Part shown: positions 1 through 8,240 of the stretch, one piece after another | How positions within the stretch are numbered: the first letter of the stretch is position 1 | Layout: the number at the start of each line of letters is the position of its first letter | NCBI GenBank assembly: GCA_016282215.1 | Contig: JAEEKC010000296.1 | Span: 1 to 19,042 of the forward strand | DNA from: Lachnospiraceae bacterium | Lineage (GTDB): Bacteria; Bacillota; Clostridia; Lachnospirales; Lachnospiraceae | Direction of reading: 5' to 3' | Length of the DNA: 19,042 nt | The notes under the pieces: generated by a model | Databases searched by the model: none | What the model was told of the DNA's origin: nothing | The model's input: the letters and a program-made list of their open reading frames with translations, nothing else | Program-made: the position numbers and the translations under genes

Positions 1-3000
1 GGTGTCGCCGTTTCCGTATCAGGGGCTTTTGCATTTGCCTGCGTGCCGTTCATGGCTGCGGCGGCTGCGATCGCCGCTGCCGCTGCCGCTGCTGCCGCAT
101 CTGTTGTAGAGATTGCCTGCTGCGAAACCTCCGCAACCGTTTCCTTCGTATCAGCTGTATCTGCTGCGCTTTCAGCCTCTGTTTCTGTCAGCGCCTGCGC
201 CGTTTCATACGTATCGGTATTTGTCTTTTCTGTGCTGCCTTCATCCGTGCTCCGCTCTGCTTCGCTGCTATCCACAGAAACTGCTCTCTCCTGATCTTCA
301 GCGGTATTTTTTCCCACATCCTCTAAATAACTGTGAAGGATCTCTGACTGGATATTTGCCGTATCGTAATGCTGTCCCTCCAAAGCGGAAAGCAGTTTAT
401 CTTCAAGACCGTTGATCTCAGCCGTGTCAAATACTCTGTGATCCGTATCGTCAGTATCTGCTGCGGCTGCTTCCTCTGTATCTTCTGTTTCGTTGGCATC
501 ACCAATCTCTTCTTCAGCAGCTGTATCTGTATCATCCGCGAACAGATCCGTCTCTTCTAAATCAGTATCTTCAGCGGTATCTTCGCTCGTTTCAACGATC
601 ATATCCTCGCTGCCATCGGGCAGTTCGCTTTCAACCGTTTCCTCCGCGCCGTCATTACTGTCTTCGTAAAGTGCTTTCTCGACTTCTTCGGCCAGCGGTT
701 CTGTCTCATTGAATACATCCAGCATCGGGCTGAGCATATCAAACTCAGGACCGTGATTGGCTCCGGATGCATCAAAGCCCGTGAGCATCGACCCGGTCTG
801 CTCTTTCACCCGCTGCTTCATCTCTTCGATATGTTTCTCTTCGTTGGCCTTTTTCACATCTTCCCAGCCTTCGATGATATCCTTGAAACGAAGCTGTCCG
901 GTGATCTGTTTTTCCACCATCGGTGCCTGTTCCTGCGGCGCTTCTGCCTGCGCGGGGATCGCATCCTTCATGGCACCGGCGGTTTCTTCCGCTGCAAGAC
1001 GGGCTGCTTCCTGCGCTGCCTGTGTTGCGACAGCGGTTGTTGCTGCTGCCGTTTCCTGTGCCGCCTTATGGGCCGCCTCTCTGGCTACCGCTGAAGTCAC
1101 TGCCGCAGTTTCCCTTGCCGCCTGGCTGGCTGCCTGCGCTGCTGCCTCAGTCGCCGCCTGGGACGCTGCCTGGCTGGCCGCCTCTCTTGCTACCGCTGCC
1201 GCCTGGGTCGCTGCCTGGGATGCTGCTTCTTTTGCCACCGCCGCTGCCGCTGCCGCCGCTGCTTCTTTCGCAGCTTCCATGGCAACGACCTGGATCGCTT
1301 CTATAAATTCCTTCGGAAGAGGTTTGTTCTGTGAAAAGACAAGGGGTTCAATTTCCGGTGCCTTCTTTTCACTTTCCTCTCTCTTTTCCGGTATCTCTTT
1401 GTTTACAACTTCTTCTGCTTCTGCTGAAGCCGCCTCTTCCGGTTCAAGTCCTTCTAAAACAGTTTCCGGTTCCTCATCATCACTGATCAGCGTGATCTCG
1501 CCGTCTTCGTTCTCGTACCAGTTTTCTTCCTCAGTCTCGTATCCGGCTTCGGTTTCTTCCTCACCTTCGTATGCAGCTTCAGTTTCTTCCTCACCTTCGT
1601 ATCCGGCTTCGGTTTCTTCCTCGCCTTCGTATCCGGCTTCAGTCTCTTCCTCGCCTTCGTATCCGGCTTCAGCCTCTTCCTCGCCTTCGTATCCGGCTTC
1701 AGCCTCTTCCTCACCTTCGTACGCAGCTTCAATCTCATCCTCGTCTTCGTACTCGAATTCGAACTCATCATCGTCTTCGTATCCGGCTTCGGCTTCTTCC
1801 TCGCCCTCGGATGCAGATTCGATCATGTCTTCGCTATCGGATGCAATTTCAACTGCGTCTTCGCCTTCAGATACAGCGTCAACTGTTTCTTCGCCTTCGG
1901 CCCCGGCTTCGGTTTCGGCGTTTTGACTCTCTTCTCCGGACGCTTTCACATCCTCGCCGGCCCCATTCTCTTCACCCTCGGACTCCTGTCCTTCTTCCGA
2001 GAACATATCCATGATCTCAACCATATCGCCGGTTCCAAACGCGGGCGCGGGTTTTTCTTCTCCATCTTCAGCCGCACCTTCGCCGACCTTCGCCAGGGAA
2101 GCAAGACGCTTATCGTTCATTTCCTGCGCCAGCTCCATTGCCTTAGTGATCACCGTCGGTGACAGAGAATCAATGCTGTCATGGAAGATGGAATTCATCG
2201 GAAGAGCGCGGGTTGCATCCGCCGCTTCCATATCTTCCTCAGCCATGAGCTTGACAATCTCACCGGCCAGGTAGCGGGAAGTTTCTTCTTCCAAATTCAT
2301 GGTATCGAAACGGTTGCCCGCATCGATCATGCGAACCTTGATCTCATCGGCCTGATCGTCTCCATAACCGGCCTGATCATCATAATTTCTGACCTCTCCG
2401 CGTCTGCCGGGCTGCGGCGCGATCCGGACATCATCATCTTCGTCATCCGGATACTCACCTTCAGGATATCCGTCATCCTCGTACCCTTCAGGATACTCTT
2501 TCTCGGGATATTCGCCTTCTTCGTACCCTTCGGGATACTCATCCTCGGGATATTCGCCTTCTTCATACCCTTCGGGATACTCATCCTCGGGATATTCGCC
2601 TTCTTCATACCCTTCGGGATACTCTTCCTCAGGATATTCGCCTTCTTCATACCCTTCGGGATACTCTTCCTCAGGATATTCACCTTCTTCATACCCTTCG
2701 GGATATTCGTCCTCAGGATATTCGCCTTCTTCATATCCCTGCGGATATTCTTCGCCTTCATTTTCCTGCATGGGATATCTGTTCCCGGGGATAGTTTCCT
2801 CTTCTGATCCCTCGTATCCCTGCGCCCTGTCATAGCCGTATTCTTCTTCGCTGACAGCCTGCTCATTTTCGTATTCGTCGTATTCCCGGCGGGCCGTCCT
2901 CTCTTCTTCATAAGCCGGTACACGCCTGGTATCACTGCCCACGCGCCCTGCCACATCACTCATATCTCTGGTGGGCTGCTGCGGATATTTTTCCCTGCCC

Positions 3001-3881
3001 CTTACCGGTCTCTTAAACGGCTGTCTCTTAGCCGGCCGCCTTTCATCCCTTGCATCCCTGCCGTCCTGACGGCTGCGGGAACGCTGCGCTACTCTGACAT
3101 CGTCCTCTTCTTCCTCAGCCGCACGGCCATTCTGTACACGGATTGCCGGGATCCTCCTGGTCTTCGCTTTGGAAGGGCCAACCTCCTTGACACTGATCGG
3201 CATGGAAGGACCCATGGACCTTTCGTCTTCGTCGTCCTCTTCCGTCAATGCGATGGCTTCCTGTTCTTCCATAAAGCGGGCATTGTATTTTTCCTGCTGG
3301 GAAGGTGTCAGCGGCGCATGCATCATCTTCAGCTCCATGGCCATGTTGACATATTTGCCTTCCACAAAAAACAGGATGAGCTGATCACACTCCTCCACGC
3401 ACCGTGTCGCAAGACCGATCCGGTGATAGAGATATGCGAGTTCCCACGCCCATTTTTCCTGATAATCCTTCTTCTTCAGTTCCTCAAGGACCGCGATCCG
3501 CTCTTCGAGTGAAACATCCTGGGATTCATAGATCCGGTATTGCAAAATAAAACGATCCGGATCTCTCGGTGCGATCTGAATATACTGCTTATAATACTCC
3601 ACTGCCTGAACCGTTTCATCGAGCTTGATGGACAGTTCGCAGAGGGAATAGATCACCTTGCGGGTATTCGGCTTTAGATCATTGGCCATCAGGAGGATTT
3701 CCTTACTCTCCTCATATCTGCGGTTGATCATATAAAGCTCGGCCACCTTGCAGAGCATAACCACGCCTTTGACATGCCGCCAGTCGATGGTATCTGCAAT
3801 TTTTACTGCTTCCCCATACTCGCCTTGTTCGATCAGGGAATTGATTTCCTCGGCCCTGATCCTGTACTCAAACTTATCCAA
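1..3881 (-). CDS. Large TPR-like protein with long acidic repeat-rich disordered region (3' end outside window)
   Basis: The frame stays open from a TTG at 3881 to base 1, giving about 1293 residues with no stop, so the C-terminus is missing. TTG is chosen because an AAAGGGTGG ribosome binding site (3888-3896) sits 6 bases upstream and no ATG or GTG precedes it in frame. Residues 1-210 are all helical, with TPR-like pairs (for example YKQYIQIAPRDPDRFILQYR). An Arg-rich linker (about 235-320) is followed by a 14-residue GYEEGEYPEDEYPE array (about 374-473), an acidic stretch, a 10-residue GYEGEEEAEA array (about 690-784), an Ala-rich helical stretch (about 865-968), a compact segment starting ITGQLRFKDIIEGWEDVKKA (about 990-1038) and an Asp/Glu/Thr-rich tail. 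No signal peptide or membrane segment is seen, so it is probably cytoplasmic. I recall related clostridial proteins ending in an ATPase-like domain, but that part is not here, and function is unknown. Confidence 0.82.
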   Translation of the reverse strand, partial: MDKFEYRIRAEEINSLIEQGEYGEAVKIADTIDWRHVKGVVMLCKVAELYMINRRYEESKEILLMANDLKPNTRKVIYSLCELSIKLDETVQAVEYYKQYIQIAPRDPDRFILQYRIYESQDVSLEERIAVLEELKKKDYQEKWAWELAYLYHRIGLATRCVEECDQLILFFVEGKYVNMAMELKMMHAPLTPSQQEKYNARFMEEQEAIALTEEDDEDERSMGPSMPISVKEVGPSKAKTRRIPAIRVQNGRAAEEEEDDVRVAQRSRSRQDGRDARDERRPAKRQPFKRPVRGREKYPQQPTRDMSDVAGRVGSDTRRVPAYEEERTARREYDEYENEQAVSEEEYGYDRAQGYEGSEEETIPGNRYPMQENEGEEYPQGYEEGEYPEDEYPEGYEEGEYPEEEYPEGYEEGEYPEEEYPEGYEEGEYPEDEYPEGYEEGEYPEDEYPEGYEEGEYPEKEYPEGYEDDGYPEGEYPDDEDDDVRIAPQPGRRGEVRNYDDQAGYGDDQADEIKVRMIDAGNRFDTMNLEEETSRYLAGEIVKLMAEEDMEAADATRALPMNSIFHDSIDSLSPTVITKAMELAQEMNDKRLASLAKVGEGAAEDGEEKPAPAFGTGDMVEIMDMFSEEGQESEGEENGAGEDVKASGEESQNAETEAGAEGEETVDAVSEGEDAVEIASDSEDMIESASEGEEEAEAGYEDDDEFEFEYEDEDEIEAAYEGEEEAEAGYEGEEEAEAGYEGEEETEAGYEGEEETEAGYEGEEETEAAYEGEEETEAGYETEEENWYENEDGEITLISDDEEPETVLEGLEPEEAASAEAEEVVNKEIPEKREESEKKAPEIEPLVFSQNKPLPKEFIEAIQVVAMEAAKEAAAAAAAAVAKEAASQAATQAAAVAREAASQAASQAATEAAAQAASQAARETAAVTSAVAREAAHKAAQETAAATTAVATQAAQEAARLAAEETAGAMKDAIPAQAEAPQEQAPMVEKQITGQLRFKDIIEGWEDVKKANEEKHIEEMKQRVKEQTGSMLTGFDASGANHGPEFDMLSPMLDVFNETEPLAEEVEKALYEDSNDGAEETVESELPDGSEDMIVETSEDTAEDTDLEETDLFADDTDTAAEEEIGDANETEDTEEAAAADTDDTDHRVFDTAEINGLEDKLLSALEGQHYDTANIQSEILHSYLEDVGKNTAEDQERAVSVDSSEAERSTDEGSTEKTNTDTYETAQALTETEAESAADTADTKETVAEVSQQAISTTDAAAAAAAAAIAAAAAMNGTQANAKAPDTETAT
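976..1290 (-). repeat. Ala-rich heptad-like coding repeat
   Basis: The minus-strand frame reads runs such as AAREAASQAATQAAAVAREAA with Lys, Arg, Glu or Gln spaced among alanines. Such composition favours a long single alpha helix or coiled coil. It separates the acidic repeat region from the ITGQL segment of the large protein. At DNA level it is an imperfect GCN/TGC-rich repeat without a strict period. Confidence 0.7.
1527..1820 (-). repeat. 30-bp in-frame tandem repeat (10-residue GYEGEEEAEA units)
   Basis: The phase recurs twice in every 60 bases. Units encode GYEGEEE followed by AEA, TEA or a close variant. About seven regular copies lie between 1530 and 1735; a more degenerate DDDEFEFEYEDEDE block and further SEGEE-type units run to about 1920. 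It is a second, independent acidic array in the same gene, with a different period from the 42-bp array. Confidence 0.85.
2463..2762 (-). repeat. 42-bp in-frame tandem repeat (14-residue EYPE units)
   Basis: Near-identical units start at 2511, 2553, 2595, 2637, 2679 and 2721, exactly 42 bases apart, with degenerate units at both edges. Each encodes GYEEGEYP followed by EDEYPE or EEEYPE. Most differences between units are silent or swap Asp and Glu, which suggests selection for an acidic Tyr/Pro-containing linker together with duplication by slippage. Confidence 0.9.
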
Positions 3882-3987
3882 AATTATCCACCCTTTGCCT
3901 TTCAGGGTATCCCGGATCTTTCTCTCCCGGATACGCTGATGTATTTCCTGTTGTTTCTATCTGCTTTCCGTAAAAAAAGCACCTTTT

Positions 3988-4016
3988 ATTGTATCACAAA
4001 ACACGCCTTAAATCAA
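3988..4016 (-). promoter_or_regulatory. Sigma-A-type promoter for the large TPR-like gene
   Basis: On the minus strand TTGATT (4016-4011) and TACAAT (3993-3988) are separated by exactly 17 bases. The -35 box overlaps the last codons and stop of rsmA. The transcript would start near 3981, leaving a leader of about 100 bases that contains an imperfect inverted repeat (3907-3934). Sequence match only. Confidence 0.6.
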
Positions 4017-4856
4017 CTCTGCAAGCCTTGCGAACTGTTCCACGCTCAGCCGCTCGCCGCGGATGTCTTCCGGCAGTCCCATCTGCAAAAGTGCCTGCCG
4101 CACGCTTTCCTTCTCCGCCACGCCTCCGCCGGCCAGACCGTTGATCAGGGTTTTCCGGCGCTGATTAAAGCTGGCACGGATCACGGCGAACATTTTTTTC
4201 TCATCCTTCGCTACCACCGGCGGATCTGTATATCTCGTCAGCCTGATCACGGAAGACCCCACATTCGGCCTTGGGATAAAGCAGGTCGGTGGCACCTCGG
4301 CGATCACTTCCGGTTTTGTATAGTACTGAACCGCCAGGGACAGGGCCCCGTAATCTTTCGTTCCCGGGACTGCCTGCATCCGCTCCGCCACTTCCGTCTG
4401 CACCATCACGGTGATGGACTCGATCGGCAGCTTTTGCTCCAAAAGCTCCATAATGATGGGCGTGGTGATGTAATACGGAAGGTTTGCCACCACCTTGAAA
4501 TGCAATGCAGCGCCCTCTTTCTCATACAGCGCCCGGATATCGGTTTTTAAGATATCCTGATGCAGCACCGTCACATTGTCATATTCCGACAGAGTGTCTG
4601 AGAGCACCGGGATCAGCTTGTCATCGATCTCCACGGCGATGACTTTTCCCGCCCGCTCGGCCAGATACTGTGTCATGGTACCGATACCGGGTCCGATCTC
4701 CAGCACCAGGTCATTTTTCCCGATCCGGGCCCCATCGCAGATATGATCGAGCACATGCCCATCGATCAGGAAATTCTGCCCGTATTTTTTTTGTGCCCGC
4801 AGGCCGTGCCGCTCGAGCACCGCCATGGTCCGGGTGGGACTTGCAAGATATGCCAC
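4008..4856 (-). CDS. rsmA: 16S rRNA (adenine1518/1519-N6)-dimethyltransferase RsmA (KsgA)
   Basis: RsmA uses S-adenosylmethionine to dimethylate two adjacent adenines near the 3' end of 16S rRNA during late 30S assembly. The 282-residue product has QKKYGQNFL near the N-terminus, the SAM-binding loop LEIGPGIGT (residues 52-60), the acidic VEIDDK (about 75-80) and the catalytic NLPYYITTP (125-133). The C-terminal part holds FIPRPNVGSSVIRL and ASFNQRRKTL, both typical of the family. GTG at 4856 is preferred over an ATG 14 codons upstream. That ATG lies inside the preceding tatD gene, while the GTG has an AAAAGGAG site 6 bases upstream and gives the usual family N-terminus. tatD ends 16 bases upstream, so the two genes are almost certainly cotranscribed. 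Confidence 0.96.
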   Translation of the reverse strand: MAYLASPTRTMAVLERHGLRAQKKYGQNFLIDGHVLDHICDGARIGKNDLVLEIGPGIGTMTQYLAERAGKVIAVEIDDKLIPVLSDTLSEYDNVTVLHQDILKTDIRALYEKEGAALHFKVVANLPYYITTPIIMELLEQKLPIESITVMVQTEVAERMQAVPGTKDYGALSLAVQYYTKPEVIAEVPPTCFIPRPNVGSSVIRLTRYTDPPVVAKDEKKMFAVIRASFNQRRKTLINGLAGGGVAEKESVRQALLQMGLPEDIRGERLSVEQFARLAELI

Positions 4857-4862
4857 GTGTTT

Positions 4863-4870
4863 CTCCTTTT
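4863..4870 (-). promoter_or_regulatory. Ribosome binding site that fixes the rsmA GTG start
   Basis: AAAAGGAG on the minus strand ends 6 bases before the GTG at 4856 and lies just after the tatD stop codon. It supports translation starting at the GTG rather than at the upstream ATG at 4898. Confidence 0.8.
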
Positions 4871-4872
4871 GC

Positions 4873-5643
4873 CTAAAGCCCGAAGAGGCGCCTTGCATTT
4901 TCCGAAGTGATCCGGATGACTTCCTCTTTGGTGATCCCCTTGATCTGCGCCATTTCTTCCACCACCAGCGGCAGATACAAAGAACAGTTCCTCTCGCCCC
5001 GGTGCGGCGTTGGCGCCAGATAAGGACAATCCGTCTCTAATAAAAGTCTGTCCATGGGGATGTAAGCCACGGCTTCTTTAAGCTTCTTTGCATTTTTAAA
5101 AGTCAGCACACCGCCGATCCCGAAATAAAAGCCCATATTCAGAAACTGCTTTGCCATTTCGGCTGAATAGGAATAGCAGTGCATGACGCCGCCTATGCTG
5201 CCGGCTTTTTCTGCCTCTAAAATGTCTGCCGTATCCTTTGCCGCGTCCCTGGAATGAATGATCACCGGAAGGTTTACCTGCCTTGCCAGGTTCAGCTGGC
5301 GCGCAAACCACTGCTTTTGCAGGGAAGGCGCCGGCTCGGGCCAGTGATAGTCAAGGCCGATCTCACCGATGGCAACCACCTTCGGCTCCTTTGCTTTTTC
5401 CGCGATCCAGTCCATATCCTCTTCGGTCAGATTCACGATATCATCAGGATGAACGCCAAGCGCCGCATAGATAAAATCATATTTTTCAGAAAGCGCCCAG
5501 CTGTCCCTGCAGCCTTGCATGGAAGCGCCCACGTTGATGATCCGGCCGATGCCCGCCTCCTGCATGGAGGATAAAAGACTTTCTCTGTCTTCGTTGAATG
5601 CCTCATCATCATAATGGGCGTGTGTGTCTATGATGTAGTCCAT
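4873..5643 (-). CDS. tatD: TatD family metal-dependent hydrolase
   Basis: TatD proteins are TIM-barrel hydrolases with a two-metal site; characterised members act as 3'-5' exonucleases or DNases in nucleic-acid turnover. The 256-residue protein is of normal family length. All expected metal ligands are visible: DTHAHYDD with H8 and H10, EIGLDYH with E94, VIIHSRD with H130, MHCYS with H155, and ETDCPYLAP with D205. The ATG at 5643 follows a weak GGAAAT-type site. It lies 32 bases after the YuiD-like gene and 16 bases before rsmA. In many Firmicutes rnmV (ribonuclease M5) stands between tatD and rsmA; it is absent here. The family assignment is sure, the exact substrate is not. Confidence 0.94.
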   Translation of the reverse strand: MDYIIDTHAHYDDEAFNEDRESLLSSMQEAGIGRIINVGASMQGCRDSWALSEKYDFIYAALGVHPDDIVNLTEEDMDWIAEKAKEPKVVAIGEIGLDYHWPEPAPSLQKQWFARQLNLARQVNLPVIIHSRDAAKDTADILEAEKAGSIGGVMHCYSYSAEMAKQFLNMGFYFGIGGVLTFKNAKKLKEAVAYIPMDRLLLETDCPYLAPTPHRGERNCSLYLPLVVEEMAQIKGITKEEVIRITSENARRLFGL

Positions 5644-5675
5644 TGCTTATTTCCAATCTTGCTTTATTCGTTACC

Positions 5676-6134
5676 TTAAACCCAGTTTATTAGCACCGCG
5701 ATCAGGATGCCCAAAAGACCGCCCATGCAAACCTGTGATTTGGTATGTCCGACAAACTCCTTCAGCCGCTCCTGCGCCGTGATACTCGGATCGCCAAGCC
5801 GGGCAAAGGATTCCATCATCTTGTTCAACAGCACGGCCTGCTTGCCTGTCTCCAGCCTGACGCCTGATGCGTCATGCATGACGATGATCGCCAGGATCAG
5901 CGCAATGGCAAACTCCGGCGATGCCGGCCCGCACTGAAAAAACGTGGCTCCTGCCATCCCGCATACCGTTGCCGAATGGGCGCTCGGCATGCCGCCGTCA
6001 CCCAGCAGCCTCTCCCATACGAATTTGTGATTCACGATCAGATGTGTGATCGTTTTGAGGACCTGAGCCGAGACCCAGCCGATCACCGCCGTGATAATGA
6101 TCTTGTTTTGAAATATCTCCAGAAATTTATCCAT
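5676..6134 (-). CDS. Divergent PAP2 family membrane protein (YuiD/DUF212-like)
   Basis: The 152-residue protein has about four hydrophobic segments. Its family signature GGMPSAHSATV (residues 47-57) and MHDASGVR (86-93) correspond to the phosphatase motifs of PAP2 enzymes, but in the divergent form of the YuiD family, whose substrate is not established. It is likely a small integral membrane protein, possibly acting on a lipid phosphate. The ATG at 6134 has an AAAGGG site about 9 bases upstream. It follows the EAL-domain gene by 88 bases and precedes tatD by 32 bases, so it probably heads or continues a cotranscribed group. Confidence 0.9.
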   Translation of the reverse strand: MDKFLEIFQNKIIITAVIGWVSAQVLKTITHLIVNHKFVWERLLGDGGMPSAHSATVCGMAGATFFQCGPASPEFAIALILAIIVMHDASGVRLETGKQAVLLNKMMESFARLGDPSITAQERLKEFVGHTKSQVCMGGLLGILIAVLINWV

Positions 6135-6222
6135 CTTATAAAACCCTTTGTCTGAATCTTCCCCCGAATCCCGAATTCATTATCCAATGAACGATACGAA
6201 TGACTCCATCACCGTTGGCAGT

Positions 6223-8133
6223 TTATTTATCTGTATATACCTTCTGCTCGAGGCGCTTTGTAAAGGTATCATGGTCCAGCGGCCTGTCAAAATAATACCC
6301 CTGCACCATAAAGCAGCCCGTTTCCTGCAAAAATTCAATCTGGTCTTTGGTCTCCACGCCTTCGCAAATCACTTCCTTGCCGAGCTCGAGCATCATGCGG
6401 ATCACGCTTCGCACTAGCTGCTTTCCGCCCTCCCGCTGCCCGAAGATCCTGTCCACAAAGGACTTGTCGATCTTGATCGTATCGACATCCACATCGCCTA
6501 AAAGGGAAAGGGAAGAATATCCCGTTCCGAAATCATCCATATCCACACGGATGCCGACTTCTTTCATACGGCTGACAAAATCCGTCAGCGCATCCATATT
6601 GGCATAACCGGAGGACTCCGTCAGCTCCACGGCCAGGTATTTGTGATCCACCTGCCATTTGTCCGCGGCATCGATCACATTTTTCCCGAAGAGCGGATTT
6701 CCCATATGCAGCTTGGAAAAATTGGACGACACGGTTACCGGCTCAAGTCCCTGCTGTTTCCAAAGCCGGATATCGTTGCACACCGTATCAAACACATAGA
6801 AATCCAGTTCCGTGATCAGCCCTTCATTTTCCAGCAGCGGGATAAACCGTCCCGGGGAAATAAAGCCGTCATCTTTCCGCCAGCGCACCAGCGCTTCGGC
6901 GCCGCACAGGGTATTGGTGCGGATATCGACCTTCGGCTGATAAAAGACCTTGAACTCTCCGTTACGGATGGCCTCTTTGTAAGCCGTCAGCAGATCGCCG
7001 GTTTCGAGAATGTTTTCATACATCTCTTTATTATAAAAAATGATATCCTCTTTTTGCGAAGATCGCGCCATGTTCATCACCACGGTACAGATCCCCACAA
7101 CCTGCTCCATGGAATCGCCGGGAATGATATCATACACACCGCAGCGGATCGGTGCCGGCAAAGATCCGGGCACAGCCGCCTCGATTCTGGCGGGATTGTT
7201 CTGCCGGATCCTCTCCACATAGCTTTCGCTTCTTTCTTTTTTCACAAGCACGCAGAAGTTGTCATTTCCGGTCCTGGCAATGACTTCCTTTTTCTCCATA
7301 CCGCCGCGCAGGAAATCCGCCAACTGTTTCAGCTGTGTATTGCCGAAATCATAACCGAACTGTCTGTTGATATACTTAAAGCCTTTGATATTGATCAGCA
7401 CGGCCGTATAAGCCGTCAGTTCCCCCCGCCGCTGCAGGCGGTTTCCCTTCCGGATCAGATTTTCATAATTCATGCAGCCTGTCAGCCGGTCCAGGCCAGT
7501 CAGTTCCATGGAAAAGAGCAGATAAAAGACAATATAGATCACTGCAAACAGGGTTGTAACCGAAGCCACAACAGTCAGCAGTTTTTTCAGATACCGATTG
7601 ATCTCATTGATGCCGATATCCACACCCACAATACCTGCCACGGAACCGTCGCTGCGGAAAACCGGTGCATAAGCACTGAAATAGGTTCCCCATTCATCCG
7701 TGGTCATCTCCTGGTCGCAGCAGACCTCTCCCTCTTCAAAAGCGGGAGCCATGCCCTCGACCCAGTCGTAGGGCTCATCCACTTCAGCCGGATCTTCCGG
7801 GTCTGCATCCACGATAAAGCCCAGTTTCCCGTCCTTTTCAAGACGCATGGTATAGATATACTGCGCATCCGCATAGAAGTAAAACTTATTTAATGTTGCA
7901 TACACGGTATCATAAGCAGGATCCTGCTTGGAATGGATTGTATCCAGCTGATCTCCGTCAATCTCGGATGCGATGTTTTCCGCCAAGGACATACTCGTCC
8001 GTTTGCTCTGGTCCAGCATCACATACCCGACCTGAACAAAGGTAATTGCGCCCAGCACAAAAAACAGCAGCAGACTGCAGAGCAGAATAATAAATGTAGG
8101 TTTATTTTTGATACGAAACTTTTTCTTCTTCAT
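6223..8133 (-). CDS. Membrane sensor with degenerate GGDEF and intact EAL domain (c-di-GMP phosphodiesterase)
   Basis: The 636-residue protein is anchored by membrane helices at about 14-36 and 185-208. They bracket an extracytoplasmic Cache/PDC-like sensor domain, with APVFRSDGSVAGIVGVDI as its last strands. The cytoplasmic GGDEF domain (about 212-370) reads RTGNDNF where RxGGDEF is expected, and the metal-binding DxD is replaced by NIK (248-250), so cyclase activity is unlikely. The EAL domain (about 380-630) keeps E413 of EALVRW, N471, ELTES with E503, D533 and D534 of MDDFGTG, K554, EGVET with E591, and Q611. It should therefore hydrolyse c-di-GMP. The degenerate GGDEF may bind GTP as a regulator. 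A promoter lies 37 bases upstream; the ribosome binding site (AAGAAAGA) is weak. It is first in the minus-strand cluster. Confidence 0.95.
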   Translation of the reverse strand: MKKKKFRIKNKPTFIILLCSLLLFFVLGAITFVQVGYVMLDQSKRTSMSLAENIASEIDGDQLDTIHSKQDPAYDTVYATLNKFYFYADAQYIYTMRLEKDGKLGFIVDADPEDPAEVDEPYDWVEGMAPAFEEGEVCCDQEMTTDEWGTYFSAYAPVFRSDGSVAGIVGVDIGINEINRYLKKLLTVVASVTTLFAVIYIVFYLLFSMELTGLDRLTGCMNYENLIRKGNRLQRRGELTAYTAVLINIKGFKYINRQFGYDFGNTQLKQLADFLRGGMEKKEVIARTGNDNFCVLVKKERSESYVERIRQNNPARIEAAVPGSLPAPIRCGVYDIIPGDSMEQVVGICTVVMNMARSSQKEDIIFYNKEMYENILETGDLLTAYKEAIRNGEFKVFYQPKVDIRTNTLCGAEALVRWRKDDGFISPGRFIPLLENEGLITELDFYVFDTVCNDIRLWKQQGLEPVTVSSNFSKLHMGNPLFGKNVIDAADKWQVDHKYLAVELTESSGYANMDALTDFVSRMKEVGIRVDMDDFGTGYSSLSLLGDVDVDTIKIDKSFVDRIFGQREGGKQLVRSVIRMMLELGKEVICEGVETKDQIEFLQETGCFMVQGYYFDRPLDHDTFTKRLEQKVYTDK

Positions 8134-8169
8134 TCTTTCTTATCAGACCCCGACCATAATCCCCCTTTT

Positions 8170-8198
8170 ATTGTAGCGTTTTTCCGAAAAGCCGTCAA
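8170..8198 (-). promoter_or_regulatory. Promoter of the GGDEF/EAL gene, embedded in a terminator hairpin
   Basis: On the minus strand TTGACG (8198-8193) and TACAAT (8175-8170) are spaced by 17 bases. The likely start is near 8163, leaving about 30 bases of leader. The -35 box lies in the loop and descending arm of the inverted repeat at 8184-8216. Confidence 0.65.
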
Positions 8199-8216
8199 GG
8201 AAACACGGCTTTTCGG
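8184..8216 (-). terminator. Rho-independent terminator of the large BspA-like gene
   Basis: A 12-bp perfect stem (8184-8195 with 8205-8216) has a 9-base loop. The GC core GCCGT/ACGGC is flanked by A4 and T4 tracts in the arms, so it could work in both directions. It lies 25 bases beyond the stop codon of the 2128-residue gene. Confidence 0.75.
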
Positions 8217-8240
8217 GTCATTTGCATTATTTGCTTTGCA

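Noticed and set aside
757..1926. Plus-strand 389-codon open frame, Ala- and Ser-rich
   Set aside because: It is the complement of the acidic repeats and Ala-rich stretch of the minus-strand gene; the GAA/GAG-rich codons read as Ser, Ser-Pro and Ala in antisense. No ribosome binding site or recognisable domain.
2327..2959. Minus-strand 210-codon Lys/Met-rich frame
   Set aside because: It is another frame of the 42-bp repeat of the large gene; the acidic EYPE frame continues uninterrupted on both sides and is the coding one.
4857..4898. Upstream ATG start for rsmA (MQGASSGFRQ...)
   Set aside because: It overlaps the end of tatD and lacks a good ribosome binding site; the GTG at 4856 has AGGAG at proper spacing.
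6643..7893. Plus-strand 416-codon frame
   Set aside because: It lies fully inside the GGDEF/EAL gene on the other strand and resembles no protein; a shadow frame.
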